The position numbers and the translations under genes are program-made. 64,000 nt of DNA from Cephalotus follicularis (lineage: Eukaryota; Streptophyta; Magnoliopsida; Oxalidales; Cephalotaceae): assembly GCA_001972305.1 (NCBI GenBank), contig BDDD01000026.1, forward strand, positions 1-64,000, in the 5' to 3' direction. Of this stretch, positions 32,791-44,700 are shown one piece after another. Below the pieces are notes generated by a model. That model did not search any database. It saw nothing but the letters and a program-made list of their open reading frames with translations, and was not told the origin of the DNA. How positions within the stretch are numbered: position 1 is the stretch's first letter; every line of letters starts with the position of its first letter.

Positions 32791-33764
32791 TCAGCACTTT
32801 CCACACTTCAACTTTTGCCCAAATTTATCATTACTAAAAGGGAATAGTCATAATTCTCATCAATTAAACGCGTAAATGCATTGAAAATTACAGCATTACA
32901 TTAATGAAAATCTCGGGCGTTACAAAAAGAACCCTCTATTTTCATTTCTTCTTCAATCTTGTCTTTCGAGGGTGCATAAAAATGCACATCATAGGACTCA
33001 ACCTTCTCCTTCTTGATTTTTCCCTACAAAACATAGAAGACTTTCAATGGACAGAATTATGCACTATGTCCACAACCACATATATTAACAAATGCTTTCA
33101 AACAATAAGATTATACAATAAGTGATGGTCTTATATAAGGGATATAGTTTATACGTTTTTAACCAATAAAGGGTACCTGTGAAACCAAACTGCCTAGTGA
33201 TCGTGATAGAAGTTACCAAAAGAATGAGTTGCGACGGTCAACATGATCTTGACCAATCCTTCCCAACAAGATCAACACCATTCCTCCTCCAGAAGTCAAC
33301 TCATTGGACCGTGATCGAAAGAACAATGAGAAGTCCTCTTGGAATTGCTTAAGGTATGCTCGTGACACCCCAGAAGGGCTTGAGTCAGAAATGTAAATGC
33401 TGCCTTTGTTAATTGATTTACCTTCCTCGTCATAAAGATCAGGAGGAACCTGTATTACATATACTCCTATATGGTGATCAAAGTCCATGACTATTGCTTG
33501 CAAACTAGTTAAACTGTGAAGAAAGAGTTTTCAACTACTTTAATACCAAAAGCCGTATAGTTATATATTATCAGCAATCACTAAGCTTACAATATCCCTC
33601 CATAGAGATGATTTGGAGATCTCCCCTAAAATACCAAGCATACAAGCTTGATAATAGCATGCCAAAATTCTCTGACAAAAAGATCAGAAAAAGGGAAAAG
33701 AAAAAAAAGTTGATATTCATGGCTGTTTTTTTTTCTTGTTCGTTAAAAAAATTGTTACCTTTAT

Positions 33765-34610
33765 GGTAACATCCTCGATTCCATTAGCAACTATAATTCG
33801 AACAGGAGGTGCAACTTTATCAGAGTCCATATAACGCTCTTGCACAGCTCGCAAGGAATTCTTAACCAGCTCAAATACCATAAGTTGCAAGTGTGCTGGT
33901 ACATACCTGATATACCAGCAAACACATTATACATGGAACAGAAGAGAGAACAAATGCTCTTCAACTCATTTAATCATTAGTCACCATCACTAGGACTACG
34001 GAAAGTCAATCAACGCAATCAAGGGGTAGAAATAAGAAAGAACAATTCAAGAAGGTAATGGGAAAGAAAACAAAAATTCCATGGAATTAAGGAGTATATC
34101 AACTTACGAGAATGTAAAAGTGGGATCACCGTAGATATTAACATCAGGAGAACTGCCTTACTCTCGTAAACACATTGCACGGGCATCCTCACTCGCATTG
34201 CGTGCTACCTCCACTAGAGACATTTTTGTATGTATACAACCCACACAATGAGGTGGATTGGGATTGTGAACTCCACATGCTGCCCTGAGTTTCACTCAAA
34301 TTCGAAGCATAAAACCAGAATGTTAGACAAAAAACTCTGCAATGGAAACAATGTCACAGAAAAACTAAACAAATTTAGTATCAATTTAAGGGCTATATAA
34401 AGGAAGAGGAATATGATCCTAACCAATAAGCATTCGAATTCTGAGCCTGGACATGTAAAACCGATCCAAAAACTGATGGATGCCGTCAATATTCTCGCAA
34501 ACTATCTTTAAATCCATGCCTTTCTTTAACCGTTGAACTCCCAAAGCCAACATGGGAACCACATTGTTGTGCCTTACCTTTATTGCCTTGATCATTTGAG
34601 TAGACTCTGA
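33765..34610 (-). pseudogene. Captured pyruvate dehydrogenase kinase (PDK) fragment
   Basis: Three exons on the minus strand: about 34610-34424 (VRHNNVVPMLALGVQRLKKG, HQFLDRFYMSRLRIRMLIG), about 34287-34110 (NPNPPHCVGCIHTKMS, VARNASEDARAMCL, VNIYGDPTFTF) and about 33906-33765 (HLQLMVFELVKNSLRAVQER, APPVRIIVANGIEDVTIK). They match plant mitochondrial PDK, which phosphorylates and switches off the pyruvate dehydrogenase complex; the third exon contains the start of the ATP-binding fold (HELVKN-type N box). A nonsense TAA lies in the middle exon (LRE-stop-GSS, about 34157). The ATP-lid glycines and the N-terminus are missing. Confidence 0.88.
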
Positions 34611-34995
34611 AATAAAACACTCTTGCAATATACAAGAGGGGGGGTGAATTGAATATTGAAGTAAATATGGAAATTTAAAAACTTTAAACGTAAAGAGACA
34701 AGGAAAGAAAAACTTCTCCGAAATTTAGAGTGGTTCGGCTAACTCTTGCCTACGTCCACTTTTCCCAAAGGAGCTCCTTGAGTTTCCACTATCTCGATTT
34801 GATTAAGGCAGATGCTGCAATTGCTGTTGATATTAGGATGGAAAAGCTTATTATGAAAAGAAACCTGCCCAGTTCAGAAATTAAATTATTGTACAAATAA
34901 AATTTCCAAGTAGAAACTAAAAAAGGAAAATTCAATAATTCCCCCAAACTCAAATATTATCAAGGTCAAACAACTAACATATGAGAATGAGTTAC

Positions 34996-35395
34996 CTTTG
35001 GTGGCTTGAACGGAAGTGGACACTGGACACAATTACACACCAGCTGCCCAAGCAACAAAACCCCTCAATCAAGCAAATAAACCAATATCTATAAGCTGGA
35101 TTGCCCAACTATTTTCTCAGTATTATCTTCAAGTAGTCTCACCATGTGTTTTATTATGGTGTTATATATATACTAATAACTAATACCTAACATTTTGTCA
35201 ACATATGCTGCATATATATCATCCTCAAAAATAACAAAATTGATCTAAGAATGGGTTCACGCCCATATCATTTACTAAATCTGGACGTGGAAGTGAATAA
35301 GATGATAAATAACAAACCAGCACTGTAGGAAACAAGAGGGTCCTTCTGCAAGTCCTTCAACTCCTTGCTGATTCGTTTGGAAGCCATCACATAAC
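34996..35395 (-). pseudogene. Captured ubiquitin-conjugating enzyme (UBC8-like E2) fragment
   Basis: Minus-strand exon at about 35387-35320 begins MASKRISKELKDLQKDPLVS, the characteristic N-terminus of plant group VI E2 enzymes (UBC8/UBC10 type). A second short piece at about 35050-34996 ends PLPFKPPK before a GTAAC donor, matching the region just before the catalytic segment. The catalytic cysteine exon is absent. Another 65-bp stretch at about 35590-35655, encoding LGFSMQSNVLPMEVPLKNG, may be a further captured exon of unknown origin. Confidence 0.7.
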
Positions 35396-35929
35396 CTAAA
35401 CATTTGAAAAACTTGTATCAGAAAACTCATATGGCCAAAATCATCAATATTGATTCAAAATAAAATCTTTTAAAACCCCACAAAACGAAAAGGCACCTCA
35501 TAGAAGAACCCCAGGTTTATGTCATTCGAGAAACCAGGAAAAAAGAAGAAGCAATGTATATATGTGTGGTTATAGTGATCGATGTACGGTACCATTTTTC
35601 AAAGGCACTTCCATCGGGAGCACATTGGATTGCATGGAAAAACCCAACATGTAATCAAAACCTGTAATCAATGAAAAAACCATATTACAGATATACTCCT
35701 TACATAGCAGATCATCCCAAAACAAAGAAAAAATCAAAACTTGTAATCAATGGATATAATCAAAACCCAACCTAAATGCCAATCGTAACAATAACATATA
35801 TAAAACACATAATAACCTATCAATTCAAGATTACTCCTTCTAAGAGCAATGTGTACATAAATGTATAGTTAAGAATACATATGCAAATATCTCAACTTAT
35901 TACCAAAAGAAACTTTGACGCCAATCGCA

Positions 35930-35948
35930 TCTAATCATCATCATCATC

Positions 35949-35992
<44 letters not shown>

Positions 35993-38130
35993 CATCATCA
36001 TCTTCATCATTATGCTGTGACCGATATATATGAAAATCTGGGTACGGAGAAGGCGGGTCATGATAAGCATGCTGCCGAGAAGGGGTAGGCTGACCAAATT
36101 GCGCCGGAGGAGCTGCTGGGTGAGTAACCCGATATGGAAGAGCAGACTAAGGACCGTATGAAGTCTTCTGCGATGATGAAACAATAGGACAAGCAGCTGA
36201 GTGAGGACCAACACCATGATCAAACTGTGTAGTCGCATTTGGGGTATTGTGCGACGCTCCAGGATATGACCCTCTCATATGCGTTGCAAACAAGCCTTGA
36301 ATAGTTGCAATCTGCGTGCTCATGGCTGCCATAAGTTCCTCACGCAGTCCTCCAATATGTTGTTGAACCACCTCCTCCACGCTCGCATCAGGCACAATAG
36401 GAGTAGGATCAGGACCACCATGAACTGAAGCTCCGCTGTCTACATGATGATCATTACATGATGATGAGCTCGATTGATACTTCTTCTTTGCCTTATTAGC
36501 ATTCATAAAATTTCCAAGGCCATGAATTAACCCCTTCTTCAGATTTCTCACTGTCCCCAACCACATGTCCAAGTCAGCTACCTTCCCAGGTGGTTGTGAT
36601 GATGCCCCTGCCCGCCCTTCTCCTCCTCCTCTCATTGCAGCATCCGCCTTCAGCTTTTTGTACGTATTCTACAAAGAAACAATAAAAAAATTTATGTATG
36701 TTATTCCTCAAGATTTGCATCACAAATAAAATAATATTCACTTGATACTAAATTCACTGTAAGTATAACTTACAAAGCAAGCAGCAACTTCTTCACGAGG
36801 CTCAGTAGCACCTTTGGGAGTGTGAAATTTATTAAAAAGATCTGCCAAGTCTTCATTATTTTTCTCCTAAATACAAAAATAAAAAAACAATACAAGTTAA
36901 TGGATAACAAGTAAGAAATAAATGGTTAATAAAGATTAAGTTCTCGGTTATGTACCGCCTCCTTCAGCCGTTGACTCATACTTCGATTTCCTCCAGTGTA
37001 GGGAAGATGACTTGCAGTTGACCTATTGTTCGTATGCCTTGAAGAGGTAACCTGCTAACCAGGATCCAACCATATATCCATCAGTTGCTCCCAAACTGGT
37101 GGGGGAATGGTTCTTGGGGGGAACTACCTGCAGGCCTTTGTGAGGTCATTTACTTTTGGAAGCATCTTCGACTCATTCCTCAAATTGCACATCCACTTTT
37201 TGTAATTAATTTTGCAGTACTAGTCAAACATTGCTCGAGCTTTGCCTGGCGAATCAAAATAAAAAAACTCCTACAAATACAAAATCATTTAAAGTTGTTA
37301 GCAAACTATGAATGCGGGACATACAATTGAATAATACAGGTATACAACGTGACAAAATGAAATTTTAAACAATTGACTTACACATAACTTCTCCCACAGC
37401 TGATCACGCTCTTCCTGAGGCCACAAACCGTGTTTGTGCCAGGATTGTAGCAAGCTACTTCTAAACAACGCGCCGATCTTGGATTTAACTTTAGGGATTG
37501 GAAAGTCACTGCAAAACCAAATCAAAAAATTATGGTGATTATATACACATAAGATTCATCGTCGTTAGAATAATTTTAAATCCATATGTATAGCTACCTC
37601 TCTCCAACGATCGATACATACACCAGAGCCTTCGGCTGTGTCAGAAGATCAACACCTACGGTAGGTCCTCTAGTACGGGACTGAGAACCTACAAGATATT
37701 GTGAACCAAGTGAAGTGATTGAAAAGATTTATATATCCATTATATTAATAGGTTTAACAAGTTTTCCTTTTATATTGAAGGAAAATAACATACCACTGGC
37801 AGTGGATGTGGAGGGATGGTCCCTGCCCGTAACTCTGCCTAAACTAGATGCATGAGTGGAGGACCCCGCCACTTGGGTCGGAACACCATCTGGCTCAGGA
37901 CCTATATAACATCATAAAGCACGTGGATTATCAAAGAATACGAACATAATTCATATTTGTAAACTTATAAATCTGAGTCATTAATTTTGTATTAAAGAAT
38001 AGAATTCAACACCATACGTACCACTGGTGGTGCCTGTGAAGCCATGCTCCCCATCATTAGCATGAGAAGACATACCTCTACCACATCCACTCCTAGAGGT
38101 AGAACGATAAGATCGACTTCCACGAGCCAT
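35930..38130 (-). pseudogene. TNP1/TNPA-like protein (Transposase_24, Ptta/En/Spm family)
   Basis: Minus strand. Start ATG at 38130 (MARGSRSYRSTSRSGCGRG), first exon ending at a GTACGTATGG donor near 38020, later exons to about 35930. Visible pieces of the Transposase_24 domain: LPQSWHKHGLWPQEER-like segment (about 37500-37385), PPVWEQLMDIW region with HLPYTGGNRSMSQRLKEA (about 37100-36960), EDLADLFNKFHTPKG (about 36860-36800). A C-terminal exon (36635 on) has a coiled-coil segment (EEVVQQHIGGLREELMAAM). A TAG near 36147 interrupts the frame, which continues through a Pro-rich part to a poly-Asn/Asp tail encoded by an (ATT)n run. TNPA proteins bind subterminal repeats during CACTA excision. 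Confidence 0.72.
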
Positions 38131-38841
38131 GTCTATGTAAAACATCTGTAATTGTTAATATGAAATGACAAGTGATAGAAACGTCATACAAATATGTACA
38201 AAATAGAATTACGTAATTTACCAATTTAGAATTACGCATTCGCTAACAGCTAACAAATACATATTATTATTCACAATTATAATAACGAAAACAAAAATTC
38301 CAAATTAACATGACAGAATAAATCATAGATCATCATCATCACTCATGTTCTCATCATCAGATGCATCAGATGAATTAAATTCCATGCCCTCCTCATCCTC
38401 ATCCTCATCCTCAGTCTCTGAGTCATTGTCATCATGAAGATCTTCGTCTGCATCTCCTTCTTTAATAGCCTCAACATCATGTAGTTGGAAAGCACTGGTT
38501 GGAGGCAGGGGAACTATCTCCTCATCCCCATCTCTAGAAAGAGAACCTTCATCATCATTTGGACCAATATCATCTAATCGTGCACACGTGATACTATCTT
38601 CTTGTAACACCTCGTCTAGTCCAGGGGTGGTGTCATTAGCTGCAACATATTCCTTAACATTGTGAATGATCCTAGCCATAGTCATGACCACCATAAGCCA
38701 ATTCTTGTATTTCTTTTTGTTTGTCACGCTAGGGACATAGAAGACCTGCACAGCTTGACTTGCCAACACAAACGGCTCGTATGTCTTAAGCTTCCGTGAA
38801 GGATTGACACGGACAATACCAAACTCATCCACCCATGTACC

Positions 38842-41117
38842 TGTAATGACCCGAATTTCCATTTAAGATATTAATTATAGAAAATCATTGCTATTGTGTA
38901 AATTGGCAAATAGTTCAAGGGACCCGTAGTATGACCCTACGCTCGGGGGGTTAGGGGGTTCCGCTCCCCGGTGAGCGGACGGGGGGTCTCGCTGCCCGGT
39001 CAGCGGGTAGGGGCTCGGAGGCAGCGCCCCTGGAAGAAAATTGAAATTGGCTATTTGTTTTGGATGAATGTCATGTTGAAAGCATCAATCTAAAGGGTTA
39101 AGGGTTGACAAAGATGTCTAAAGCGCCGACAGTTTTATTAAAAGAGTCGACGCTTTGGGCAACAGACGACGCTCTAATTGAAAACGTCGACGCATTGAAG
39201 TCAAGTGTGTCAGTTGACCTGGATGAAGACTTAAAGTGACGACGCTTTCTACGAAAGCGTCAGCTCTTTAGTCGGGATAGAAGTGGAGAACTCAGGTCAA
39301 GCCCGTGACCGACGACGCTTAGGGAGAAAACGTCGACACTTTGAGCTAAAGATAAAATGCAAAATCTGACTTTTGGCATTTTGTGAGTGAAAATATTTAA
39401 TTTTGGACATGTGGCAGGCCAGGGGAGGATGATATGAGATGTTATCAGATGATCTAACAAGTGTCATCACTTGGATTGGTTGAATTTGAGCACATGGGCT
39501 GCCAAGAGAGAGAGTTGAGTTGTGTGAGAAGGGGAGAAGACTTGCCTCCCAAGTAACCCTTCTATTTAATGGCAAAGAGGGTTGAACTCAGTCATTTTGG
39601 CTGAGAAAGAAAGTGCTCCTGCTAAGAGTGAAGTGGAGAACTCGTGGGAGAGCAAAAGAGAAAGAAATTCTAAAGCAAATTAAGGAAATTCTATACCCAT
39701 TTTCTACAAAGTATCCCCTATTTTGCTTCCAATTTTACAGCAGATTGTTTTATTGATATCTTGCTCAATTATTGATGAATTTTTGAATGGTTGAATGTTT
39801 TGGAAACTTTAGTATGTCCTATTTAACTGTTATGCTTTGCATGTTTCAAGATTCTATCGATTTCCTGACGAAACTCTATGTTTTAAATTGCTGTCCGGGT
39901 ACTATTTTATTCCTAGATTATGCATCAACTTCTTTAAATCATATCTTGCTTTATTCTTATGAAAAATTAAATGGTTAGATGCTTTGAAAACCTTAAGATG
40001 TCCTCTTTAACTGTTATGTTTTATGTATCTCGAAATTCTATCGAATTCTTGATGAAAATAAATGTTTCATTTTACTGCTCATGCCCTATTTTCTTATGGA
40101 ACCAGCCGCTTTCAAAAAATCATAACGGATTCAATTCTCAACCGATTGTTATGAGCTTGAGCTTTATGAATTCTTAAAGATGTCTAATTTAATGTTTATT
40201 TTTTACGTTTTATCTGAAAATGCTTATTTATATATGAATTATCAGTTTTAGCAAAGCTATGCAAAACTGTTTTTATGAACTCATTTGAGTCAATTACTCA
40301 AATGAAGAGAAAGGTTTATGAATTGTGAAAGAAATGTTATGAAATGATTTTTATGAATGCTTTGAGCTGATCACTCAAAGTAAATGATGAGTGAACCGTC
40401 CTTGGATTGCGATCCAAGGGGAATGGAGCGAGATGCTCAATGTTAATGGAGCGAGATGCTCGCGGACATGCATGTGATGTAAGGATAGTAGTCGGGGAGT
40501 GCACAATGCCCCGGTGAAGCGGTGTAAAGGGTTCATTAAGGTTTTCATGACTTCTATGTTTATGAAATGTTCTAGTTACGAGTTTGTAATTAGAAAAGTG
40601 ATATGTTTTACGAAATGTTCTAGTTATATGTAATGACTAGAAAAATGTTACGATGAAATGTGTTTACTATAAAAACACCTTACTGAGCTTTTTTGAGCTC
40701 ATTGCTTTCAATGTTGTTTTCAAATAAATTTTTTTTAGGAAATGAATCAATGGAGATTACGAGCTTAGAGGAAGCTCTTAAGAAGGAGTTTTTGTGAAAG
40801 AAAGGCTATGCGATGATGTTGCATTAATGTTTTGATATGTAAGAAGAACAAAGTTTTTCCGCTGTATTATATGTTTATGTAGAAGGATGACCCTGTGTAT
40901 ATGTAGACCAACGATATGGTTATGACATCTTTACATAAGATGATTATGTGTAAATTTTGAATTTAAGATTATGTATTATGTTTCAAGATATGAGTTTATG
41001 TTGTAATGTACTTTTAGAGAAGTGTACCAAAGGATGTAACATTTCACACCCAACGTAACCGACCGATCCTTGAGGTTCGCTTTGAGCTATTAGCGGGCTT
41101 GTGTCGGGGGCGTTACA
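38842..41117 (+). repeat. 5' LTR of the chromovirus-like element
   Basis: Begins TGTAATGACCCG and ends GGGGGCGTTACA. Contains a cluster of GCGTCGACGC-like words (39120-39352) about 200 bp upstream of a TATA-like CTATTTAATGG at 39561, and the shared module ACATGCATGTGATG / GGGGAGTGCACAATGCCCC at about 40466-40516. No gene inside; the short open frames are chance. Confidence 0.93.
39120..39352. repeat. GCGTCGACGC-like word cluster, 5' LTR of the chromovirus-like element
   Basis: About nine words including AAAGCGCCGACAGTTTT, AAAGAGTCGACGCTTTG, AAAACGTCGACGCATT, AAAGCGTCAGCTCTTT and AAAACGTCGACACTTT. Equivalent block in the 3' LTR at 49434-49682. Confidence 0.8.
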
Positions 41118-41121
41118 AGAA

Positions 41122-41134
41122 TGGTATCAGAGAG
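41122..41134 (+). other. Primer-binding site
   Basis: TGGTATCAGAGAG begins four bases after the 5' LTR. It matches the initiator-methionine tRNA complement (TGGTATCAGAGC) over its first 11 bases. Confidence 0.85.
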
Positions 41135-41190
41135 ATAATTGTGATACGTGTTGAGGATATGATTTGTGTATTTGCTAACCTATTTTTCAG

Positions 41191-41577
41191 ATGTCATCAA
41201 CGAGCGAATCCAACTCCAATTCTAGTACACGATTCTCCCGTTGTGGGTCATCCGAAATGGTACACTGGTGAGTACCAACCCTGATAGCTGAAAACCAACA
41301 GTTACGTGAAGAAAAGGAAGAGTTAAGACAAATGGTAGCAAATAATAGAGAGCAATTCTATACACACATTTACCAGATGGAGGCAGAGTACCATGAAGAG
41401 CTAGAAAGGAAAGACGAAATCCTCAGAGAAATTAAATCTTGCCTTAGGGTACTTATGAGATATATTTGGGGACTTAATGACATTGTGATGACTGGCGTTA
41501 GAGAAAACCTCAGAATAATGATAAGACGGATTCAACAAGAAATACCTGACGATGATGTCCCTAGTGATGAAGACTAG
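41191..41577 (+). pseudogene. Extra coiled-coil ORF between leader and gag
   Basis: From the ATG at 41191 one frame runs to a TAG at 41575, about 128 codons, broken only by a TGA at 41269. It begins MSSTSESNSNSS and continues with a heptad-rich, Glu/Lys-rich helix (AENQQLREEKEELRQMV, YHEELERKDEILREIKS, RENLRIMIRRIQQEIPDDD). The ATG directly follows TGCTAACCTATTTTTCAG, which has the form of a plant branch point, pyrimidine tract and 3' splice site. Gag follows in a different frame, 216 bp downstream. I know no assigned function. It could be a spliced accessory protein or the old N-terminus of gag. Confidence 0.5.
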
Positions 41578-41792
41578 GGTAACGATAGAGAAGTTTTGCA
41601 AAAATGTTTAAATGTGGACATGTGAAAATGTGACATAGGTGTGAAATGAAGTGTAGGAAATGTATAAAGGTCTATGAGATAAATAAAGCTATTAGTTCTT
41701 TGTATGATCTTGAGCATTAGAATCTAACTGCTTTACCTAGCATATGAGTAGAATTGCTTAAGATTAAGAACTAACCTATGGATGCTAACTAG

Positions 41793-44700
41793 ATGGCCGA
41801 CGCGAGAAGAGGAATAGGACAAAGAAGAAACGTAAATGCATGAAACAACGAGGATGATAATTTGCTGAGCGTGATTTTAAACAGATTGGCTCAAGTTATT
41901 GCCGACAACAACGACAATAATCATCAAGAGCACCCACCTTCAAGACCGACGCTAGAGCAGTTTGCGAGGCACAATCCGAAAATCTTTTCAGGAACAACCG
42001 ATCCTTTGCAAGCGGAAGCATGAATACAAGGGAATGAGAAAATTTTTAGAGCGTTGGATTGCACAGACCGACAGAAAGTAGAGTTTTCAATATACAAGTT
42101 AGATGGAGAGGCGGATCAATGGTGGTGTATGATTCAGAGAACCAAGACGCGTCGAGAAAGAGAAGTGATGACATGGGAAGGGTTCAAAGAAATATTTATG
42201 AACAAATATTTTTCGCAAGCTTTGAGGGATAAATTGGAGGAAGATTTTCTCCAACTAGAACAAGGTGAGTCTGAAACAGTGACTCAATACGAGGCAAATT
42301 TTGCAAGGATGTCCCGATATGCAACTCATCTAGTGTCCACAGAAGAGAGAAGGGCTACTAGATTTTCTCATGGTTTGAAGTCTTATATCCAAAGGCTAGT
42401 GATAACACAAGACCTGCAAACATACGACGCAGTTTTGAGATGTGCACTGAGGATAGAAAGTGATAACCAAAGATATCAGCTAAGAGGGGCTGAGCAAGGA
42501 TAAGGGAAGAGGAAATCAGGTGAATCCTCTAACAGTAAGCATAAGAAAGCAAGGTCCGATGGAGGACAGGACTCAAAAATTTGTCAAGAATGTGGGAAAA
42601 GACACAGTGGGAAATGCTTATATGGGACAGGTGTTTGTTACAAATGTGGAAAGCAGGGACACCAAGCTAAAGAGTGTTGACAAGGACAAGACCAAACTCC
42701 AAATCAAAGGGCGATCAGATGCTACAACTGTGGGCAAGAAGGACATGTGTCCAATCAATGCACCCGACCGAAGACGGGAGGGCAAGGAGGGAATGGAGCC
42801 CAGCAACAAAAAGCACCAGCAAGAACCTATGCCATGACGGCTGAAGAGGTGGAAAATCCCAATGACGTGGTGACAGGTACTTTTCCCGTATGCTCTAGAT
42901 CTGCATATGTATTGTTTGATACGGGGGCGACATATTCTTTTGTGTCTTTATCTTTTGCACGATATTTAAGTACCCCATCACAAGATTTAGAGATAGGTTT
43001 AGCTGTTGAAACCCTAAGTGGTAATACTTTGGTGGCTGATAAAGTACACAAGTCTTGTGACCTAATATTATGTGATAGGATGATGCTAGTAGACTTAGTA
43101 CCTCTAGCAATCCTAAAGTTTGACGTCATACTAGGCATGGATTGGCTTTCGGCGAATCATGCTGGTGTTGACTGTTTTAAGAAGGAAGTTAGGTTTGCTA
43201 TACCGGAACAACTTGAGTTTGTTTTCCGAAGCATGGGAGTCAGTGAACCCTTAAAGATCATATCGTCGATGCAAGCTAAGCGATTGTTAGAAAAAGGATG
43301 TGAAGGGTATCTTGCCTATGTGATGGATACCGATAAAGAGAAGATCAAGATAGAAGAGTTACATGCTGTTAAGGAGTTCACCGATGTTTTTCCTGAAGAT
43401 TTACCTGGTATGCCACTAGATCGAGAAGTGGAGTTTACTATTGATGTGGTACCAGGAACAACTCCTATTTCAAAGATCCCTTACCGCATGGCACCAGCTG
43501 AGCTGAAAGAGTTGAAGGATCAATTACAAGAGCTTTTGGATAAAGGATTTATCCGACCAAGTGTATCACCATGAGGTGCACCAGTACTATTTGTGAAAAA
43601 GAAGGACGGGACTATGAGACTCTGCATAGACTACCGAGAGTTGAATCAAGTCACCATTAAGAACAAGTACCCACTACCAAGGATTGACGACTTGTTTGAC
43701 CAGCTTAAGAACGCTCGACACTTCTCGAAGATTGATCTTCGATCGGGCTACCATCAAGTGAAAGTCAAGAAAGAGGATATACTGAAAACTGCTTTTCAGA
43801 CAAGATATGGGCATTACAAGTTTTTGGTAATGTCGTTTGGATTAACAAATGCTCCAGCGGTGTTTATGAGTTTGATGAACAAGATCTTCAATGAATTTTT
43901 GGATCAGTTCGTAATAGTCTTCATTGATGACATCCTAGTATACTAAAAGAGTAGGGAGGAGCACGAGGAGCATTTAACATGTGTATTACAGATTCTGCGA
44001 AAGGAGCAGCTCTACGCTAAGTTCAGCAAATGCCAGTTCTGGATGGAAGAAGTATCCTTCTTGGGACATGTGATCACACGGGAGGGCATCTCTTTGGACC
44101 CTGTTAAGACAGAAGTGATAAGAGAATGGCAGAGACCTACCTCAGTAGCCGAGATATGGAGTTTTCTGAGACTGGCAGGCTATTATCGAAGGTTTGTTGA
44201 GAATTTCTCTCGTATTGTGAACCCGCTCTCAAGGTTGACACAGAAGAATGTAAATTTTGAGTGGTCCGACCAATGCGAGAAGAGTTTCTTGGAGTTGAAA
44301 GAAAGACTGTTGAATGCCCCGATATTAGCATTACCGACGGAATCAGAAAGTTTTATGGTGTATAGTGATGCATCTCAATAAGGGCTTGGTTGCGTGCTGA
44401 TGCAACAAGGAAAAGTGATCGCCTATGCTTCCAGATAGCTTAAAACACATGAACAGAATTATCCTACGCATGATTTGGAATTGGCCGCAGTTATCTTCGC
44501 GCTGAAGATTTGGAGACACTATCTATATGGAGCGAAGTGTGAAATCTTCACCGACCACAAAAGCCTCAAGTATATTTTCATCCAAAAGGAGTTAAACATG
44601 AGGCAAAGGTGATGGTTAGAGCTTATCAAAGATTACGATTTCACCATTCAATACCATCCGGGTAAAGCGAATGTTGTGGCAGACGCTCTAAGTCAAAAAA

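Larger units (their letters stand above)
30620..32924 (-). mobile_element. Solo gypsy LTR in the SABATH fragment
   Basis: Ends TGTCACACCCCG...CGGGCGTTACA on the plus strand, 2305 bp, with target duplications AAAAG at 30615-30619 and 32925-32929. The minus-strand reading starts TGTAACGCCCGAGATTTTCAT, so it is related to the LTR at 22826-25701 and especially 58689-61134. A TATA-like CCATAAAATCACG reads on the minus strand near 32535. Clusters of CAGTCGACTG-like words lie at 31803-32112 and 32651-32790. No gene is inside. Confidence 0.9.
30354..33451 (-). pseudogene. Captured SABATH methyltransferase fragment, split by a solo LTR
   Basis: Minus strand exon 33451-33213 encodes [51 protein letters not shown] and NSFFW. 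After an intron, 33026-32925 gives ESYDVHFYAPSKD and EEMKIEGSF. A solo LTR (30620-32924) intervenes, and 30614-30354 gives [33 protein letters not shown] and the C-terminal helix. SABATH enzymes methylate carboxyl groups of small acids such as salicylate or jasmonate using SAM. The N-terminal SAM-binding part is absent. The codon after GSF is a TGA stop independent of the LTR insertion, so the copy was already broken. It keeps the parent's exon structure, so it was captured from DNA. Confidence 0.85.

Noticed and set aside
32532-32837. Open frames across the CAGTCGACTG block
   Set aside because: Both strands are open because the palindromes lack stop codons. No protein signature, and the frame lies inside a solo LTR.
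36147-36635. A stand-alone host gene
   Set aside because: It is the C-terminal exon of the TNP1-like gene, in line with the Transposase_24 pieces upstream.
39787-40177. Two short open frames in the 5' LTR, with similar ones in the 3' LTR (50307-50513)
   Set aside because: They repeat with the LTR, have no known motif and no conserved length between the two LTRs.
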